64,000 nucleotides of DNA. Source: Sutcliffiella horikoshii. Its GTDB lineage: Bacteria; Bacillota; Bacilli; Bacillales; Bacillaceae_I. Position numbers and translations under genes: made by a program. Positions 21,646-30,948 of the stretch are shown here, piece by piece (the first letter of the stretch is position 1; every line of letters begins with the position of its first letter). Under the pieces are notes generated by a model, which was not told the origin of the DNA, searched no databases, and was given only the letters and a program-made list of their open reading frames with translations. The stretch lies in NCBI RefSeq assembly GCF_019931755.1, contig NZ_CP082918.1, forward strand, positions 2,894,001-2,958,000, given 5' to 3'.

Positions 21646-21670
21646 CCTTTGGGGGTCAGACCCCCAAAGG
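21646..21670. repeat. GGGGGTCAGACCCCC palindrome, copy 1
   Basis: Perfect 12-bp arms CCTTTGGGGGTC / GACCCCCAAAGG around a single A, followed by ATTTTTTT. Shares its core with the element at 38845-38881. It could act as a second terminator behind rpsT. Confidence 0.85.
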
Positions 21671-21700
21671 ATTTTTTTGATTTATGTCGAATACTAATAT

Positions 21701-21731
21701 AAAAAACCACCGAACCTCTTATGTTCGGCGG
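21701..21731 (-). terminator. Intrinsic terminator of holA
   Basis: Minus-strand CCGCCGAAC / GTTCGGTGG stem with loop ATAAGAG and TTTTTT run, downstream of holA. Confidence 0.82.
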
Positions 21732-21757
21732 CTAGAAAGTCTTCTTATTTAGTTATT

Positions 21758-22783
21758 TCATTTCACCGGGGCAAGTTTGATCAGCAGCATTTCCATCGCC
21801 AGCTGTTTATCTATTTTCCCGCTTTTCATCAAATAATCAGCCTCAGCTAGGTCGTCCACCATTTTCATTAGTTCCGCTCGCTCAAAATACCTGCCTTGTT
21901 GGGATGCTAATTTTACACGGTATGGATGCACTCGTAAAATACCCGCCATCTTTTGCTGACTATATCCTTGTTCACTTAAATCTTTTACTTGATACAACAG
22001 GCGGAACTGATTTGCAATCAACGCGTGTAGTTTGATTGGCTCTTCATTGTTGCGCACCAAATCATAAAACAGCTCCAATGCTTCGTCCACTCGCCTATGT
22101 ACCATTTTTTCAATCAACTCAAACACCGAATGTTCTATGGATTTCGCCGCCAACAGCTTAACTGTATCAACGGAAATTTCCGGTTCAGAAACGCCGATAT
22201 ACATCGCCATTTTATTGATTTCCTGTGAAAGGACGGACAGGTTGACACCTGCGATTTTCAGCAGTTCTTCTGCAGCCGCATCACTTAGATCGGCTCCGTT
22301 TTGCATGGCTTTTTCCTTCATCCACGTCTTAAGGTCCCGCTCACCCAATGGTTGAACTTCAATGACCTCGGCCTGCTTTTTTAACTGTTTCACTACCTTT
22401 TTCCGCTCGTCCAACTTTTCATATGAGGCCTGTATGACAAATATGGTATATGGTGCAGCTTCTTGTATGTATGCAAGAAATCGGTCTGTATTATGTTCTA
22501 CTTTGCTTTTACTTTTTTCTGCAGTCAGAAAGAATGGATTTGATAAAACCACCACTCGTCTTTCTCCCATAAAAGGCAATGTTTCTGCATCTTCAATGGC
22601 TATATCCACTGGCTGTTCTTCCATATCATAAAAGGAAAGATTGAAATCATGCTCCTCTTCATCGAGTGCATGCTCTATGATGGAATCTCTAATTTCTTTC
22701 ATTAGAAATGCTTCCGTTCCCAATAATAAGTATATTGGCGCAAAATGTTTGGCCTTTATTTTTTTCAATGCTTCGATTCCCAT
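21758..22783 (-). CDS. holA: DNA polymerase III delta subunit
   Basis: 341 residues. Clamp-loader fold of the HolA/YqeN family: N-terminal Rossmann-like part (APIYLLLGTEAFLMKEI), middle domain and the helical C-terminal collar with HALIANQFRLLYQVKDL and LLIKLAPVK. Delta opens the beta clamp in the replisome. Start ATG 22783 follows GGGAGC by six bases. Position between rpsT and yqzM-comE matches yqeN of B. subtilis. Confidence 0.96.
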   Translation of the reverse strand: MGIEALKKIKAKHFAPIYLLLGTEAFLMKEIRDSIIEHALDEEEHDFNLSFYDMEEQPVDIAIEDAETLPFMGERRVVVLSNPFFLTAEKSKSKVEHNTDRFLAYIQEAAPYTIFVIQASYEKLDERKKVVKQLKKQAEVIEVQPLGERDLKTWMKEKAMQNGADLSDAAAEELLKIAGVNLSVLSQEINKMAMYIGVSEPEISVDTVKLLAAKSIEHSVFELIEKMVHRRVDEALELFYDLVRNNEEPIKLHALIANQFRLLYQVKDLSEQGYSQQKMAGILRVHPYRVKLASQQGRYFERAELMKMVDDLAEADYLMKSGKIDKQLAMEMLLIKLAPVK

Positions 22784-22875
22784 TTTTTTGCTCCCGTCAT
22801 CTGTTTCTTTACTTCCTTATCGTACATGAGAATTATGTAGATTGACAAGCATCAAAACAGTAGCAAAATGCAAAG

Positions 22876-23028
22876 GAGACTAGTTCTCACCTACAAAGAA
22901 CTAATCTCCATTTTATATAAACGTTAACGATGCGAGCCCCAGGTAACTCGCCCGTCAACGATTGCCCCGTTTGGGTGTAATACTATGTTCTCCTCGAATT
23001 TCCGAACTATTTGTGACAACTCTTGTCA
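22876..23028. other. Structured intergenic stretch between holA and yqzM
   Basis: No recognised gene. It holds a 12-bp hairpin GGAGACTAGTTC / GAACTAATCTCC (22876-22910), a second imperfect hairpin with CGTTAACG / CGTCAACG and GCGAG / CTCGC arms (22922-22960), and the short inverted repeat TGACAA-CTC-TTGTCA (23014-23028). On the minus strand a short frame with TTG at 23022 reads to a stop at 22926. The bases are clearly more GC-rich than the flanks. Whether this is a small RNA, a microprotein or a relic is open. Confidence 0.4.
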
Positions 23029-23105
23029 ATGGAGGAAAAGCAAAAATGACTGGTGGATTTTTTTTGTTGTATAGCTTATACTAATGTGTGATAGGAGGGA
23101 TACTT

Positions 23106-23240
23106 ATGAACGAATTTGAGAAAAGCGTCCAAAGTAAACGAAACGATGCAGTAGATTCTGGTGTCGGTTTTATCGTATCCTTCGGTTTTTTCGCAACAAT
23201 CTTTGCAATGGCAACATTGATTCAGTACCTAGGATCTTAA
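23106..23240 (+). CDS. yqzM: YqzM family small membrane protein
   Basis: 44 residues, start MNEFEKSVQSKRNDAVDSGV, then one hydrophobic segment (about 20-41) ending LIQYLGS. AGGAGGG lies six bases before the ATG. Sequence and place (between holA/yqeN and comEC) match YqzM of B. subtilis, a small protein of unknown role. Confidence 0.93.
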   Translation: MNEFEKSVQSKRNDAVDSGVGFIVSFGFFATIFAMATLIQYLGS

Positions 23241-23325
23241 TGACGGCATAATGTTACATACCGTCGTGATTCTTTTCCAAAGCCAGTTGTGAAAAGAATG
23301 AGGATAACTCAAAAAGCTTCGCTAT

Positions 23326-23361
23326 AAAAGAGACTGCGTCTACATGGTGCAGTCTCTTTTT
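23326..23361. terminator. Bidirectional terminator between yqzM and comEC
   Basis: AAAAGAGACTGC / GCAGTCTCTTTT stem with T-runs on both strands, located between two convergent genes. Confidence 0.85.
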
Positions 23362-23379
23362 CATTTTTGATACTGTATC

Positions 23380-25689
23380 CTATGGGATTAGGGTGGAAAA
23401 CGTTCCTCCCTGATGTGTAAATCTAAAGATAATTGCACCTTGAAGGTCTGTCCTATATATTTCTGCATCAACTTGTGTCAAACGCTCCAATACATCTTGA
23501 TGCGGGTGGCCAAAACGATTGTTCCTTCCTGCTGAAATGATGGCAACATCAGGTTTTATAGCCCCAAGAAAACGGTCCGTAGAAGAAGTCTTACTTCCGT
23601 GATGCCCCACTTTCAATACATCCACATTCAGATTTGGGTAATGGTGCAATAAATCACGTTCCCCCTCCTCTTCCATATCTCCTGTAAACAGCCATTTTTT
23701 ATTACCCAGCACGGCCAAAAGCACAATAGAGCCCTCATTTTTACTCTCATAAAATTTAGTGGGATGCAGATATACAAAGCTCGCCTTCCCTTCCTGCCAA
23801 CCCGTGTTGGAAACAGCAACCTGAGTCCTTACTCCCCTACGCTTCGCTTCCTTTATGATCTCCTTCTCCACCTCACCCACGCCAAACCCCTGAGGCACAA
23901 TGACCTCCTCTATTTCCATTTCCCCCCAAAGACTTTCCACATTTCCTATATGATCAAAATCACCATGCGTAAGTATCAATTTATCAAGTCGCCTGACTCC
24001 TTCTGCTTTTAAAAACGGTACCAATACATCTGCACCGCTATGAAATTCCTTCTCCCTCTCCTTCCACTTTTCTTGTGGAAATGTAAAAGCGCCGCCCGTA
24101 TCAATTAAATAATCCCCTTTATTAAAAGGCAGTCTTATATAAATCCCATCACCTTGACCTATATCCAACACCACTACTTTTCCAAAAAAATTAACATAAT
24201 TAATGTTCCAGTGAAATACCATGCACATCAGCAAGATAATCACACCATACCTTCTTCTATTTATTTCCCACATGTAAAAAAAGAAGATCACAGATAAACA
24301 ATAGGCCGCCATTAAAGGGATGGAAGGTTTTCCGAACACCATTGTCCCTATTGGATATTCAGCAATTCGGACTGCAAAGGAGTTCATAAATTCCAACGGG
24401 TAGGATAAAAGCGGGACTAAAAATGAGACGTGATAAGGAGAAAGCAAAAGGACAAAAAAGAGCAGAAAGGAAATAGGAAGCACATAAAGGGAATAGAAAG
24501 GAACAAAAATGACATTAAGAAGTGGACTCCAAATGGAGAACTGATAAAAGTGATAAAGAAGTAAAGGCAAAGAGGCAACTTGGGCAATCATGGAGACGAT
24601 AAATAGTTGAGCGATCCCATTTTGCACTTTTTGAAGGATACCAGAAGCTAAAAGTAAGGACAAACTGACCGAAAACGATAATTGAAATCCGATATGATAA
24701 AGATAATATGGGTTTAGGAGCAGAACAAATATGCATGCCAAACCAATGGTATCAATGGAGAACACCTTCTTTTTCATCAGCATTAAGGTGAGTGCCACCC
24801 CTGTCATCGTTGCTGCCCTCATCACAGAAGGGGCACCGCCTGCCACCAAGACGTATAGGGGCAATAGAAAGATCAATATTAAATTCATCCACTGCCTGGT
24901 AAAACCGATCCTGATTCCTATGTAAAATGTCGCCGCAGTGATGATTCCAACGTGCAGCCCAGAAATTGCCAACAGATGCACAAGTCCCAATTGCTGATAA
25001 GCATCAAGTATGCCATCGTCAAGCCTGCTACGGTCGCCAAAAATTAAAGAAATCATAAAACTTGCATTGGGCTGCTCAACATGGTCGCTAATTAAATTTA
25101 TCCCTTGTTGCCTGTATTGTTTTATGGATGTTAAGAAGGTTGTTTGGGGTGGGGAGAGGCATGCTTCTGGAAGTGAATCCAAAGTCAGTATCCAGTGGAT
25201 TTTCTGTTCGTATAAGTAGTTTTTGTAGTCAAAGGCGTGAAGGTTGCTTGCTTGTTGGGGCTGTTTCAATACTCCTGACCAGTTGCAGCTGTCGCCAAGA
25301 GTTAGTTCTCTAATTTGAACTGTTTCTTCCTCCAATTTCATATAATATTCCACCATTAACACTTCATTTTGCATGCTTTTTATTTGAAAGCTGGCTTTAT
25401 TTCCATCTATTATCACCGGAGAGTAAACAGTGCCCGGGAATTGAGATTCACTTTCATGATGCAAGGAGATATTATTATGGTCAACATACGTCATATAGCC
25501 GGAGAAACCTGCCGTGAAGAGAATGGTCAGATAAAAAAGCAATCGGGATTTATCATCAAGACGGTAGATCATATAAAGAAACAAAAGAGAAAGGGTGAGC
25601 AGCCCCCAATGGAAATTTGACCTGGAGACTGCAATGCCCATACAGCTTGCAATCGCTAAATAGGCATAAAAGCCTTTCCTAAGCTTCAT
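23380..25689 (-). CDS. comEC: Competence DNA channel ComEC/Rec2
   Basis: 769 residues. N-terminal membrane segments and OB-like extracellular domain, a central competence domain with about ten helices (around 220-490, starting ASFMISLIFGDRSRLDD), and a C-terminal metallo-beta-lactamase nuclease-like domain with LTHGDFDHIGN and VLKVGHHGSKTS. It passes single-stranded DNA across the membrane during transformation. Third gene of comEA-comEB-comEC, 6 bp after comEB. No frame break seen, so the uptake machine looks intact here. Confidence 0.97.
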   Translation of the reverse strand: MKLRKGFYAYLAIASCMGIAVSRSNFHWGLLTLSLLFLYMIYRLDDKSRLLFYLTILFTAGFSGYMTYVDHNNISLHHESESQFPGTVYSPVIIDGNKASFQIKSMQNEVLMVEYYMKLEEETVQIRELTLGDSCNWSGVLKQPQQASNLHAFDYKNYLYEQKIHWILTLDSLPEACLSPPQTTFLTSIKQYRQQGINLISDHVEQPNASFMISLIFGDRSRLDDGILDAYQQLGLVHLLAISGLHVGIITAATFYIGIRIGFTRQWMNLILIFLLPLYVLVAGGAPSVMRAATMTGVALTLMLMKKKVFSIDTIGLACIFVLLLNPYYLYHIGFQLSFSVSLSLLLASGILQKVQNGIAQLFIVSMIAQVASLPLLLYHFYQFSIWSPLLNVIFVPFYSLYVLPISFLLFFVLLLSPYHVSFLVPLLSYPLEFMNSFAVRIAEYPIGTMVFGKPSIPLMAAYCLSVIFFFYMWEINRRRYGVIILLMCMVFHWNINYVNFFGKVVVLDIGQGDGIYIRLPFNKGDYLIDTGGAFTFPQEKWKEREKEFHSGADVLVPFLKAEGVRRLDKLILTHGDFDHIGNVESLWGEMEIEEVIVPQGFGVGEVEKEIIKEAKRRGVRTQVAVSNTGWQEGKASFVYLHPTKFYESKNEGSIVLLAVLGNKKWLFTGDMEEEGERDLLHHYPNLNVDVLKVGHHGSKTSSTDRFLGAIKPDVAIISAGRNNRFGHPHQDVLERLTQVDAEIYRTDLQGAIIFRFTHQGGTFSTLIP

Positions 25690-25695
25690 CGCACG

Positions 25696-26268
25696 CTATC
25701 CTTTTTTGCTGAATAAATCGGTAGAACGCTCGTACCAGCTTTTTATTTCTTCATCACTTGCACCGGACTCCTCCAGTCTTTCAATCAGACTGTTTATGAA
25801 TCCTATTTTTTCAGGGTCATTCAAACTAACTGCCATCTCATCTAGTTCCACTTGTTCCACTCTTACATCGGCTTGCTCAAACATTTCCAACGCATATGGA
25901 TGGTTTTTGTATTCCATTGCGAAATAGACAGTTTTGATTCCTGCTTGAATGATGGCTTTACAACAGTGCAGGCATGGAAAGTGTGTGACATAAATTTCTG
26001 CACCAGTTGTAGGAACACCAAACTTGGAGCATTGTAGCAACGCATTCATTTCAGCATGAATGGTGCGTACACAATGGTTGTCAATGACATAACATCCTTC
26101 ATCAATGCAATGAACACCGCCTGCTATGGAACCGTTATAACCCCCGGCGATAATTCGTTTGTCGCGGACAATGGTTGCTCCAACGGCAAGTCTTGTACAA
26201 GTACTGCGTAATGCAAGCAAATGGCTTTGTGCCATAAAGTATTGATCCCATGATATTCTCGTCGTCAT
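25696..26268 (-). CDS. comEB: ComE operon protein 2 / dCMP deaminase
   Basis: 190 residues of the deoxycytidylate deaminase family. Zinc site: His71-Ala-Glu73 in TIHAEMNALL and Cys99/Cys102 in FPCLHC. It converts dCMP to dUMP; in B. subtilis it is in the comE operon but dispensable for transformation. The C-terminal 45 residues are acidic and extend past the core domain. Confidence 0.95.
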   Translation of the reverse strand: MTTRISWDQYFMAQSHLLALRSTCTRLAVGATIVRDKRIIAGGYNGSIAGGVHCIDEGCYVIDNHCVRTIHAEMNALLQCSKFGVPTTGAEIYVTHFPCLHCCKAIIQAGIKTVYFAMEYKNHPYALEMFEQADVRVEQVELDEMAVSLNDPEKIGFINSLIERLEESGASDEEIKSWYERSTDLFSKKG

Positions 26269-26340
26269 CCATCAGTCCTCCAGTTTCTAAAAACATATAC
26301 AATACCTCTAGTGTATCGGCTATCCTTTCATTTCGTCAAT

Positions 26341-27003
26341 TCAATTAGCAACCGTTATTTCATTTCTTAATTTTTCAAAAGACTTTTGTCCGATGCCGGT
26401 AACCTGCATGATATCTTCTTCTTTTTTAAACAACCCATTTTCGGTTCTGTAGTCAACAATTGCTTTCGCTTTGGAAGGACCAATTCCAGTTAAGCTTGTC
26501 AGCTCCTCCTCGGATGCTGTATTAATATTGACAAGCCCACCTGAGGTACCAGAATGGCCGCTTTCATTCGTCACCGGTTGTTGAACTACTTCCTCAATCA
26601 CTTCGCCCTCTTTGGGAACAATAATCACCATTTCATCAGCTAACAACGCTGCCAAGTTCACCTTATCTGAATCGGCTCCCTCCAAAAAACCTCCTGCCTT
26701 TTCTACCGCATCGATAATCCTGTCCCCTGTTTTCATTTTGTAAACGCCAGGCTGCATGACATGACCTTTTATATCAATGAGAACCTCTTGATTGGCAACT
26801 TCTGCTTCCTCCAGCTTCTCTATTTCTTCTGAGCTATTTTCTTCCATTTCCTCCCCTTGCACTTCTTCTATAAGACTTATCTGTTGCATAGGAGTATCCG
26901 CTTCTCCTTTACTCATACTGGACCAACCGAGGATGGAGATCACCGCAATTACACTGATAGATACCAATACTTTCATTTTATGGACTGACCATAATTCTTT
27001 CAT
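26341..27003 (-). CDS. comEA: Competence DNA receptor ComEA
   Basis: 220 residues. One membrane segment (about 9-27), acidic linker with many Glu, SLBB domain (about 70-130, VLIDIKGHVMQPGVYKM), Gly/Ser linker, and a C-terminal helix-hairpin-helix pair (VNINTASEEELTSLTGIGP) that binds double-stranded DNA outside the cell. ATG 27003 lies eight bases after AGAAGG; GTG 27012 overlaps that site. Divergent from comER with 82 bp between starts. Confidence 0.96.
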   Translation of the reverse strand: MKELWSVHKMKVLVSISVIAVISILGWSSMSKGEADTPMQQISLIEEVQGEEMEENSSEEIEKLEEAEVANQEVLIDIKGHVMQPGVYKMKTGDRIIDAVEKAGGFLEGADSDKVNLAALLADEMVIIVPKEGEVIEEVVQQPVTNESGHSGTSGGLVNINTASEEELTSLTGIGPSKAKAIVDYRTENGLFKKEEDIMQVTGIGQKSFEKLRNEITVAN

Positions 27004-27085
27004 TGATTTCACCTTCTATTCATATTAGTAAGCCTGAAAACATATAGTGTATGAGAAACTTTTTTGGATGGAGGAGGGAATAAAC

Positions 27086-27904
27086 ATGAAGATTGGAATG
27101 ATCGGCACAGGCAACATGGGGAGAATCTTGGTTGAATCATTTGTCGACTCGAAGGCAGTACCTCCTGAAAATATAACAATAACGAATCGCTCAATAGAGA
27201 AGGCGTTTAAAATACAAAGCAAATACCCTGATCTACATGTTGCGGAGACCGCCGAAGAGGTGGTTAGAGCTTCTGATATTATTTTTTTATGTGTAAAGCC
27301 ATTGGATATTCACCCCCTTTTAACAAAGATTAATAAAAACCTTACGTCTGATAAATGTGTCATTTCCATCACAAGCCCGGTTTCTGTCACACAACTTCAA
27401 ACATTGGTCACGTGCCAAGTGGCAAGAATTATCCCGAGCATTACCAACCGTGCACTAGCGGGAGTCACTTTAGTGACATTCGGAGATAATGTTGAGGAGG
27501 ACTACCGAGAATTTCTGCTTTCGATCTGTTCGAAAATCTCTACACCGATTCATATTAAAGAAAATGTTACGAGAGTTGCCTCTGACATTGTGAGCTGCGG
27601 ACCTGCATTTTTCAGTTATATTTTACAAAGGTTCATTGACGGAGCTGTAAGTGAGACGGCCATTTCCAAGGAACAGGCGACAGATTTGGCAAGCCAGATG
27701 ATCATCGGCATGGGAAAGTTGATTGAAAAGGATATTTATACGTTACAGACTTTGCAAGAAAAGGTTTGTGTAAAGGGCGGTGTCACCGGAGAAGGCATTA
27801 AGGTGTTAGAAAATGAGCTGGGCGATGTGTTCCATCATGTTATCCAGAAGACCCATGAGAAGTTTGATGAAGACATTACAGAGGTGAAAAAACAGTTTCA
27901 TTAA
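27086..27904 (+). CDS. comER: Late competence protein ComER (pyrroline-5-carboxylate reductase family)
   Basis: 272 residues starting MKIGMIGTGNMG, an NADP-binding Rossmann fold, with the ProC-like C-terminal dimer domain (DIVSCGPAFFSYILQRFIDGA). ComER is a ProC paralogue beside the comE operon; it is not required for transformation and has been linked to sporulation and biofilm. ATG 27086 follows GGAGGAGGG; upstream codons are ruled out. The intron at 27960 begins 56 bp past its stop. Confidence 0.92.
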   Translation: MKIGMIGTGNMGRILVESFVDSKAVPPENITITNRSIEKAFKIQSKYPDLHVAETAEEVVRASDIIFLCVKPLDIHPLLTKINKNLTSDKCVISITSPVSVTQLQTLVTCQVARIIPSITNRALAGVTLVTFGDNVEEDYREFLLSICSKISTPIHIKENVTRVASDIVSCGPAFFSYILQRFIDGAVSETAISKEQATDLASQMIIGMGKLIEKDIYTLQTLQEKVCVKGGVTGEGIKVLENELGDVFHHVIQKTHEKFDEDITEVKKQFH

Positions 27905-27959
27905 TTTAGGTATTCGCTATTAATCGACATATTCCTTTAAATTTTTATAAATTTCTTCA

Positions 27960-29815
27960 ATCGAGTAGAGGGAAAATAACTTAAATTATTTTCGCCCCTC
28001 TCACACCACCGTACATACGGTTCCGTATACGGCGGTTCAATTTATATTACAGTGTGTACTTTTAGATAATGTTCTAAAGCAGAGGGGAATCCCCTCTGCT
28101 TTAATCTTTTGTTTGAGATAGCTCTATGAATAACTTTTGATAGTCCGATGAACCGGTAACCTCTCCGACAGAAAGTTAACCCTTTCGCTTCTTCCTTCGG
28201 AATTCCTAGTTGGACAAGCGATTTGATTTGTTTTTTCGGTACCTTCCATTGCTTCCAAATGATAACTCTGATTCTGGAGCGAAGCTTCTGGTCTATCTCA
28301 GTCATTGCTGTTTTCATATTTGAAGTTCTAAAGTAATTAACCCATCCGATTATGACTTGTTTTAGTTTTATTATTCGATAGTCCAACCGTATACTCCAAT
28401 TTCGCTTTGTTAATTTCCGAAGCTTCCGTTGGAATTTTTGAATGGAGTCAGGATGAGGTCGTACTTGATATTTCTTACTTTTACTATCGTAGTAGTAACC
28501 AAAACCTAAGAATTTCAAGTCATTGGGACGAGAGATTTTACTCTTTTCCATGTTGACTATCAGTCCTAATTTCTTTTCTATGAACCGTACAATTGAATCC
28601 ATCACTCTATTAGCCGCTTTCTCACTCTTCACAAAAATTAGGGCGTCATCTGCATATCTTACAAATTGGAGTCCTCTACTTTCTAGTTCCTTATCCAATT
28701 CGTTCAACATAATATTACTCAGAAGTGGACTTAGGTTTCCTCCTTGCGGAGTCCCAACTGGTGTGGTCTCATATCTTCCATTCACCATCACTCCACTGAC
28801 GAGATATTTTCTTATTAGAGAGATGACATCTCCATCATCTATTGTGTTAGAGATGATTCGCATGAGTTTATCATGGTGGACTGTATCGAAAAACCTTTCA
28901 AGATCAATGTCCACAACCCAGTTATGTCCATCATTTAGAAATTCAAGGCTTTTAATAATTGCCATCTCACAGCTTCTTTTGGGTCTGAAGCCATAACTAA
29001 ATTCGCTGAACTGCTTTTCAAATATCGGGCTGAGTATTTGATGGATGGCTTGTTGAACTACCCTATCCACTACTGTTGGTATTCCCAATTTGCGCATCTT
29101 GCCATTTTCTTTTGGGATTTCCACTCTTAAGGCAGCTTGTGGTTGGTATTTTCTTGTTCTGATGCGCTGACGCAGCTCGTCTTTGTGCTCTTTCAGATAT
29201 TGCTTTAATTCATCGACCGTTATTCCGTCGACCCCACTCGCACCTTTGTTTTTATAGACACGAAGGTAAGCTTCATTCATGTTTTGATTACTTAGTATTT
29301 GTTCTAAAAGTTCCACACTCGTTTCTCCTATCCGTTCACGTAGTAAGTGATTATTCCATTTTGGTTATCCTCTGAGATACGCTCATACGTTCACCATTAA
29401 CACATTCGGAACACTTCACTTACGCATTCGTGGTGTCGAAACACTATAAATTGTTCAGCCCTTCATGGAATAATTCCACTACTATGGCTTCGGCTGACTT
29501 CTTGCGGCAAACCTTTTTCGACTGTACCTTGGTACATCCGCAAGACCTCCCAGGGTAAGACAACTATCTTTCCTCTTTTACTCGCCTGATTTACCCTACA
29601 AAGTTACGCACATCTTTTGGACTTTGACTTGTTGAGGAGCCTCATCCCTTTGAAGAGCCTTAGTATCAGATTTCTGTTCGTCGAGCCAAGATTTTATTCC
29701 ACGCTTCCTCCCGCCCTTACCTCACGGTAAGTACCTTGCGCTTCCTTAGTGGTTGGTCGATGTGTACCCCCACAGTGGACTTTCACCACCTAGATAGATG
29801 CCATGCCTGGCACAC
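27960..29815 (-). mobile_element. Complete group II intron, probably class C
   Basis: On the minus strand it starts GTGTGCCAGGCATGG at 29815, a group II 5' end, and runs through a non-coding ribozyme part to 29317, the reverse-transcriptase gene, and the 34-nt domain V hairpin (GAACCGCCGTATACGG...GTACGGTGGT, near 28000-28036). Domain VI follows, ending CTACTCGAT near 27960. The 5' end abuts the T-run of the terminator at 29818-29853, the preferred landing site of class C introns. The exact 3' boundary is good to a few bases. Confidence 0.9.
28042..29316 (-). CDS. ltrA: Group II intron reverse transcriptase/maturase
   Basis: 424 residues. Reverse-transcriptase fingers and palm with GTPQGGNLSPLLSN (about 188-201) and the catalytic YADD at 221-224, then the thumb and maturase X domain. 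There is no HNH endonuclease domain after it, in line with class C introns. Start GTG 29316 has GGAG eight bases upstream. It needs to bind its own intron RNA for splicing and reverse-splice into DNA. All key motifs are intact, so the element may still be mobile. Confidence 0.96.
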   Translation of the reverse strand: MELLEQILSNQNMNEAYLRVYKNKGASGVDGITVDELKQYLKEHKDELRQRIRTRKYQPQAALRVEIPKENGKMRKLGIPTVVDRVVQQAIHQILSPIFEKQFSEFSYGFRPKRSCEMAIIKSLEFLNDGHNWVVDIDLERFFDTVHHDKLMRIISNTIDDGDVISLIRKYLVSGVMVNGRYETTPVGTPQGGNLSPLLSNIMLNELDKELESRGLQFVRYADDALIFVKSEKAANRVMDSIVRFIEKKLGLIVNMEKSKISRPNDLKFLGFGYYYDSKSKKYQVRPHPDSIQKFQRKLRKLTKRNWSIRLDYRIIKLKQVIIGWVNYFRTSNMKTAMTEIDQKLRSRIRVIIWKQWKVPKKQIKSLVQLGIPKEEAKGLTFCRRGYRFIGLSKVIHRAISNKRLKQRGFPSALEHYLKVHTVI

Positions 29816-29817
29816 TC

Positions 29818-29853
29818 AAAAAAGGCGCCCTATAAAAGGACGCCTATTTTTGT
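29818..29853 (-). terminator. Terminator of the yqeG-yqeM operon and intron target
   Basis: Minus-strand TAGGCGTCC / GGGCGCCT stem (one G-U pair) with a six-T run that ends three bases before the intron 5' end. It overlaps the last codons of yqeM. Confidence 0.85.
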
Positions 29854-30596
29854 GCGACAAAGAACACTCTTTCTGTGTGTTCAGCCATATGTTCGGTAGA
29901 ATAATCGCCAGTTATGGACCTGACGGAGAATCCTGCTTCTTCTAACCACTTTTTGTATATTTCCACATCGAAAGTCCGTTGGAAATGCAACTCGTCAAAA
30001 CGCAAATAGCGGTCTGTTTCTTCTTCTTTTACAAAAAAGGACAACTCATGTTCCACACTATTTGGATGCTCTCCAGGGAAACTGTTCCAAATATAAGATA
30101 CATCTTCTTCTACACTCGTAAAAGTATTGTTCATAAACACTTGTGTCATTTTATAAAGAGAGTGAACATCAAAAAGCAGCAGTCCGCCCTTTTTCAGCTG
30201 GTTGAAAGCGGATTTAAACGTGTTTTTTACGTCTTCTTCTGACTCCAAATAGTTCAACGAGTCACAGAAAATCGTGATACAATCCACATCTTTAAATCCT
30301 TCAAGTTCTGCCATGTTTTGTTCGAAGAGTGGGATGGAAAGGCCGGTAGTCGAAGCTTTCTCATGAGCAATGGCCAACATGCTTTCCGAAAGATCGACAC
30401 CTGAAACTTCCCATCCTTCTTGAGCAAAACGAATCGCAAGCTCTCCTGTCCCACAACCAACATCGACGACGGAAAAACGATTAGAATCATCAGCCATATA
30501 CCTTTGTTTAACGGTTTGGACAAAGGAGACCCACTTGTCATAAGGAACATCTTGCATTAATTGATCATAAATATAGGCAAATTGACCGTAAGCCAT
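29844..30596 (-). CDS. yqeM: SAM-dependent methyltransferase YqeM
   Basis: 250 residues of a class I methyltransferase: SAM loop VVDVGCGTGELAIRFA (about 44-60), acidic VSGVDLSESML, and FCDSLNYL. Substrate unknown. It follows rsfS by one base in the ribosome-assembly operon, so an RNA or ribosomal target is likely but not shown. The ribosome-binding site is weak, suggesting translational coupling to rsfS. Confidence 0.9.
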   Translation of the reverse strand: MAYGQFAYIYDQLMQDVPYDKWVSFVQTVKQRYMADDSNRFSVVDVGCGTGELAIRFAQEGWEVSGVDLSESMLAIAHEKASTTGLSIPLFEQNMAELEGFKDVDCITIFCDSLNYLESEEDVKNTFKSAFNQLKKGGLLLFDVHSLYKMTQVFMNNTFTSVEEDVSYIWNSFPGEHPNSVEHELSFFVKEEETDRYLRFDELHFQRTFDVEIYKKWLEEAGFSVRSITGDYSTEHMAEHTERVFFVAQK

Positions 30597-30597
30597 A

Positions 30598-30948
30598 TTA
30601 CGTTAACTCAAGTTGAATATCTTCACGAGGAGCGTCTCCCCAAAGACGTTCTAGATTGTAATAGCCACGCTCATCTTTATGGAACACATGGGCAACGACA
30701 TCTCCTAAGTCCACAAGAATCCAGCGGGCTTCATCAAAGCCTTCCATTCTGCGTACATGTTGACCGTTTTCTTCGGCAACTTCTTTGATGGCACGGGCAA
30801 TAGCCTGAACTTGTTTGTCTGAGTTACCGTGGCAAATTAAGAAATAATCCGAAACAAGGGAAATCCCTTGCATATTCAAAGCTACTAATTCTTCTGCACG
30901 TTTATCATCTGCAGCCTTTGCTGCAAGCTGTAATAATTCGTTTGACAT
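30598..30948 (-). CDS. rsfS: Ribosome silencing factor RsfS
   Basis: 116 residues with the RsfS/DUF143 core VADYFLICHGNSDKQVQAIA-like stretch (here LVSDYFLICHGNS) and VDLGDVVAHVFHKDERGYYNLE. RsfS binds L14 on the 50S subunit and blocks joining with 30S under poor nutrition. Starts directly after yqeK; AAAGGAAG precedes its ATG. Confidence 0.96.
   Translation of the reverse strand: MSNELLQLAAKAADDKRAEELVALNMQGISLVSDYFLICHGNSDKQVQAIARAIKEVAEENGQHVRRMEGFDEARWILVDLGDVVAHVFHKDERGYYNLERLWGDAPREDIQLELT

Noticed and set aside
28523..28996. Plus-strand frame inside the intron
   Set aside because: Antisense shadow of the reverse-transcriptase gene; no motifs.
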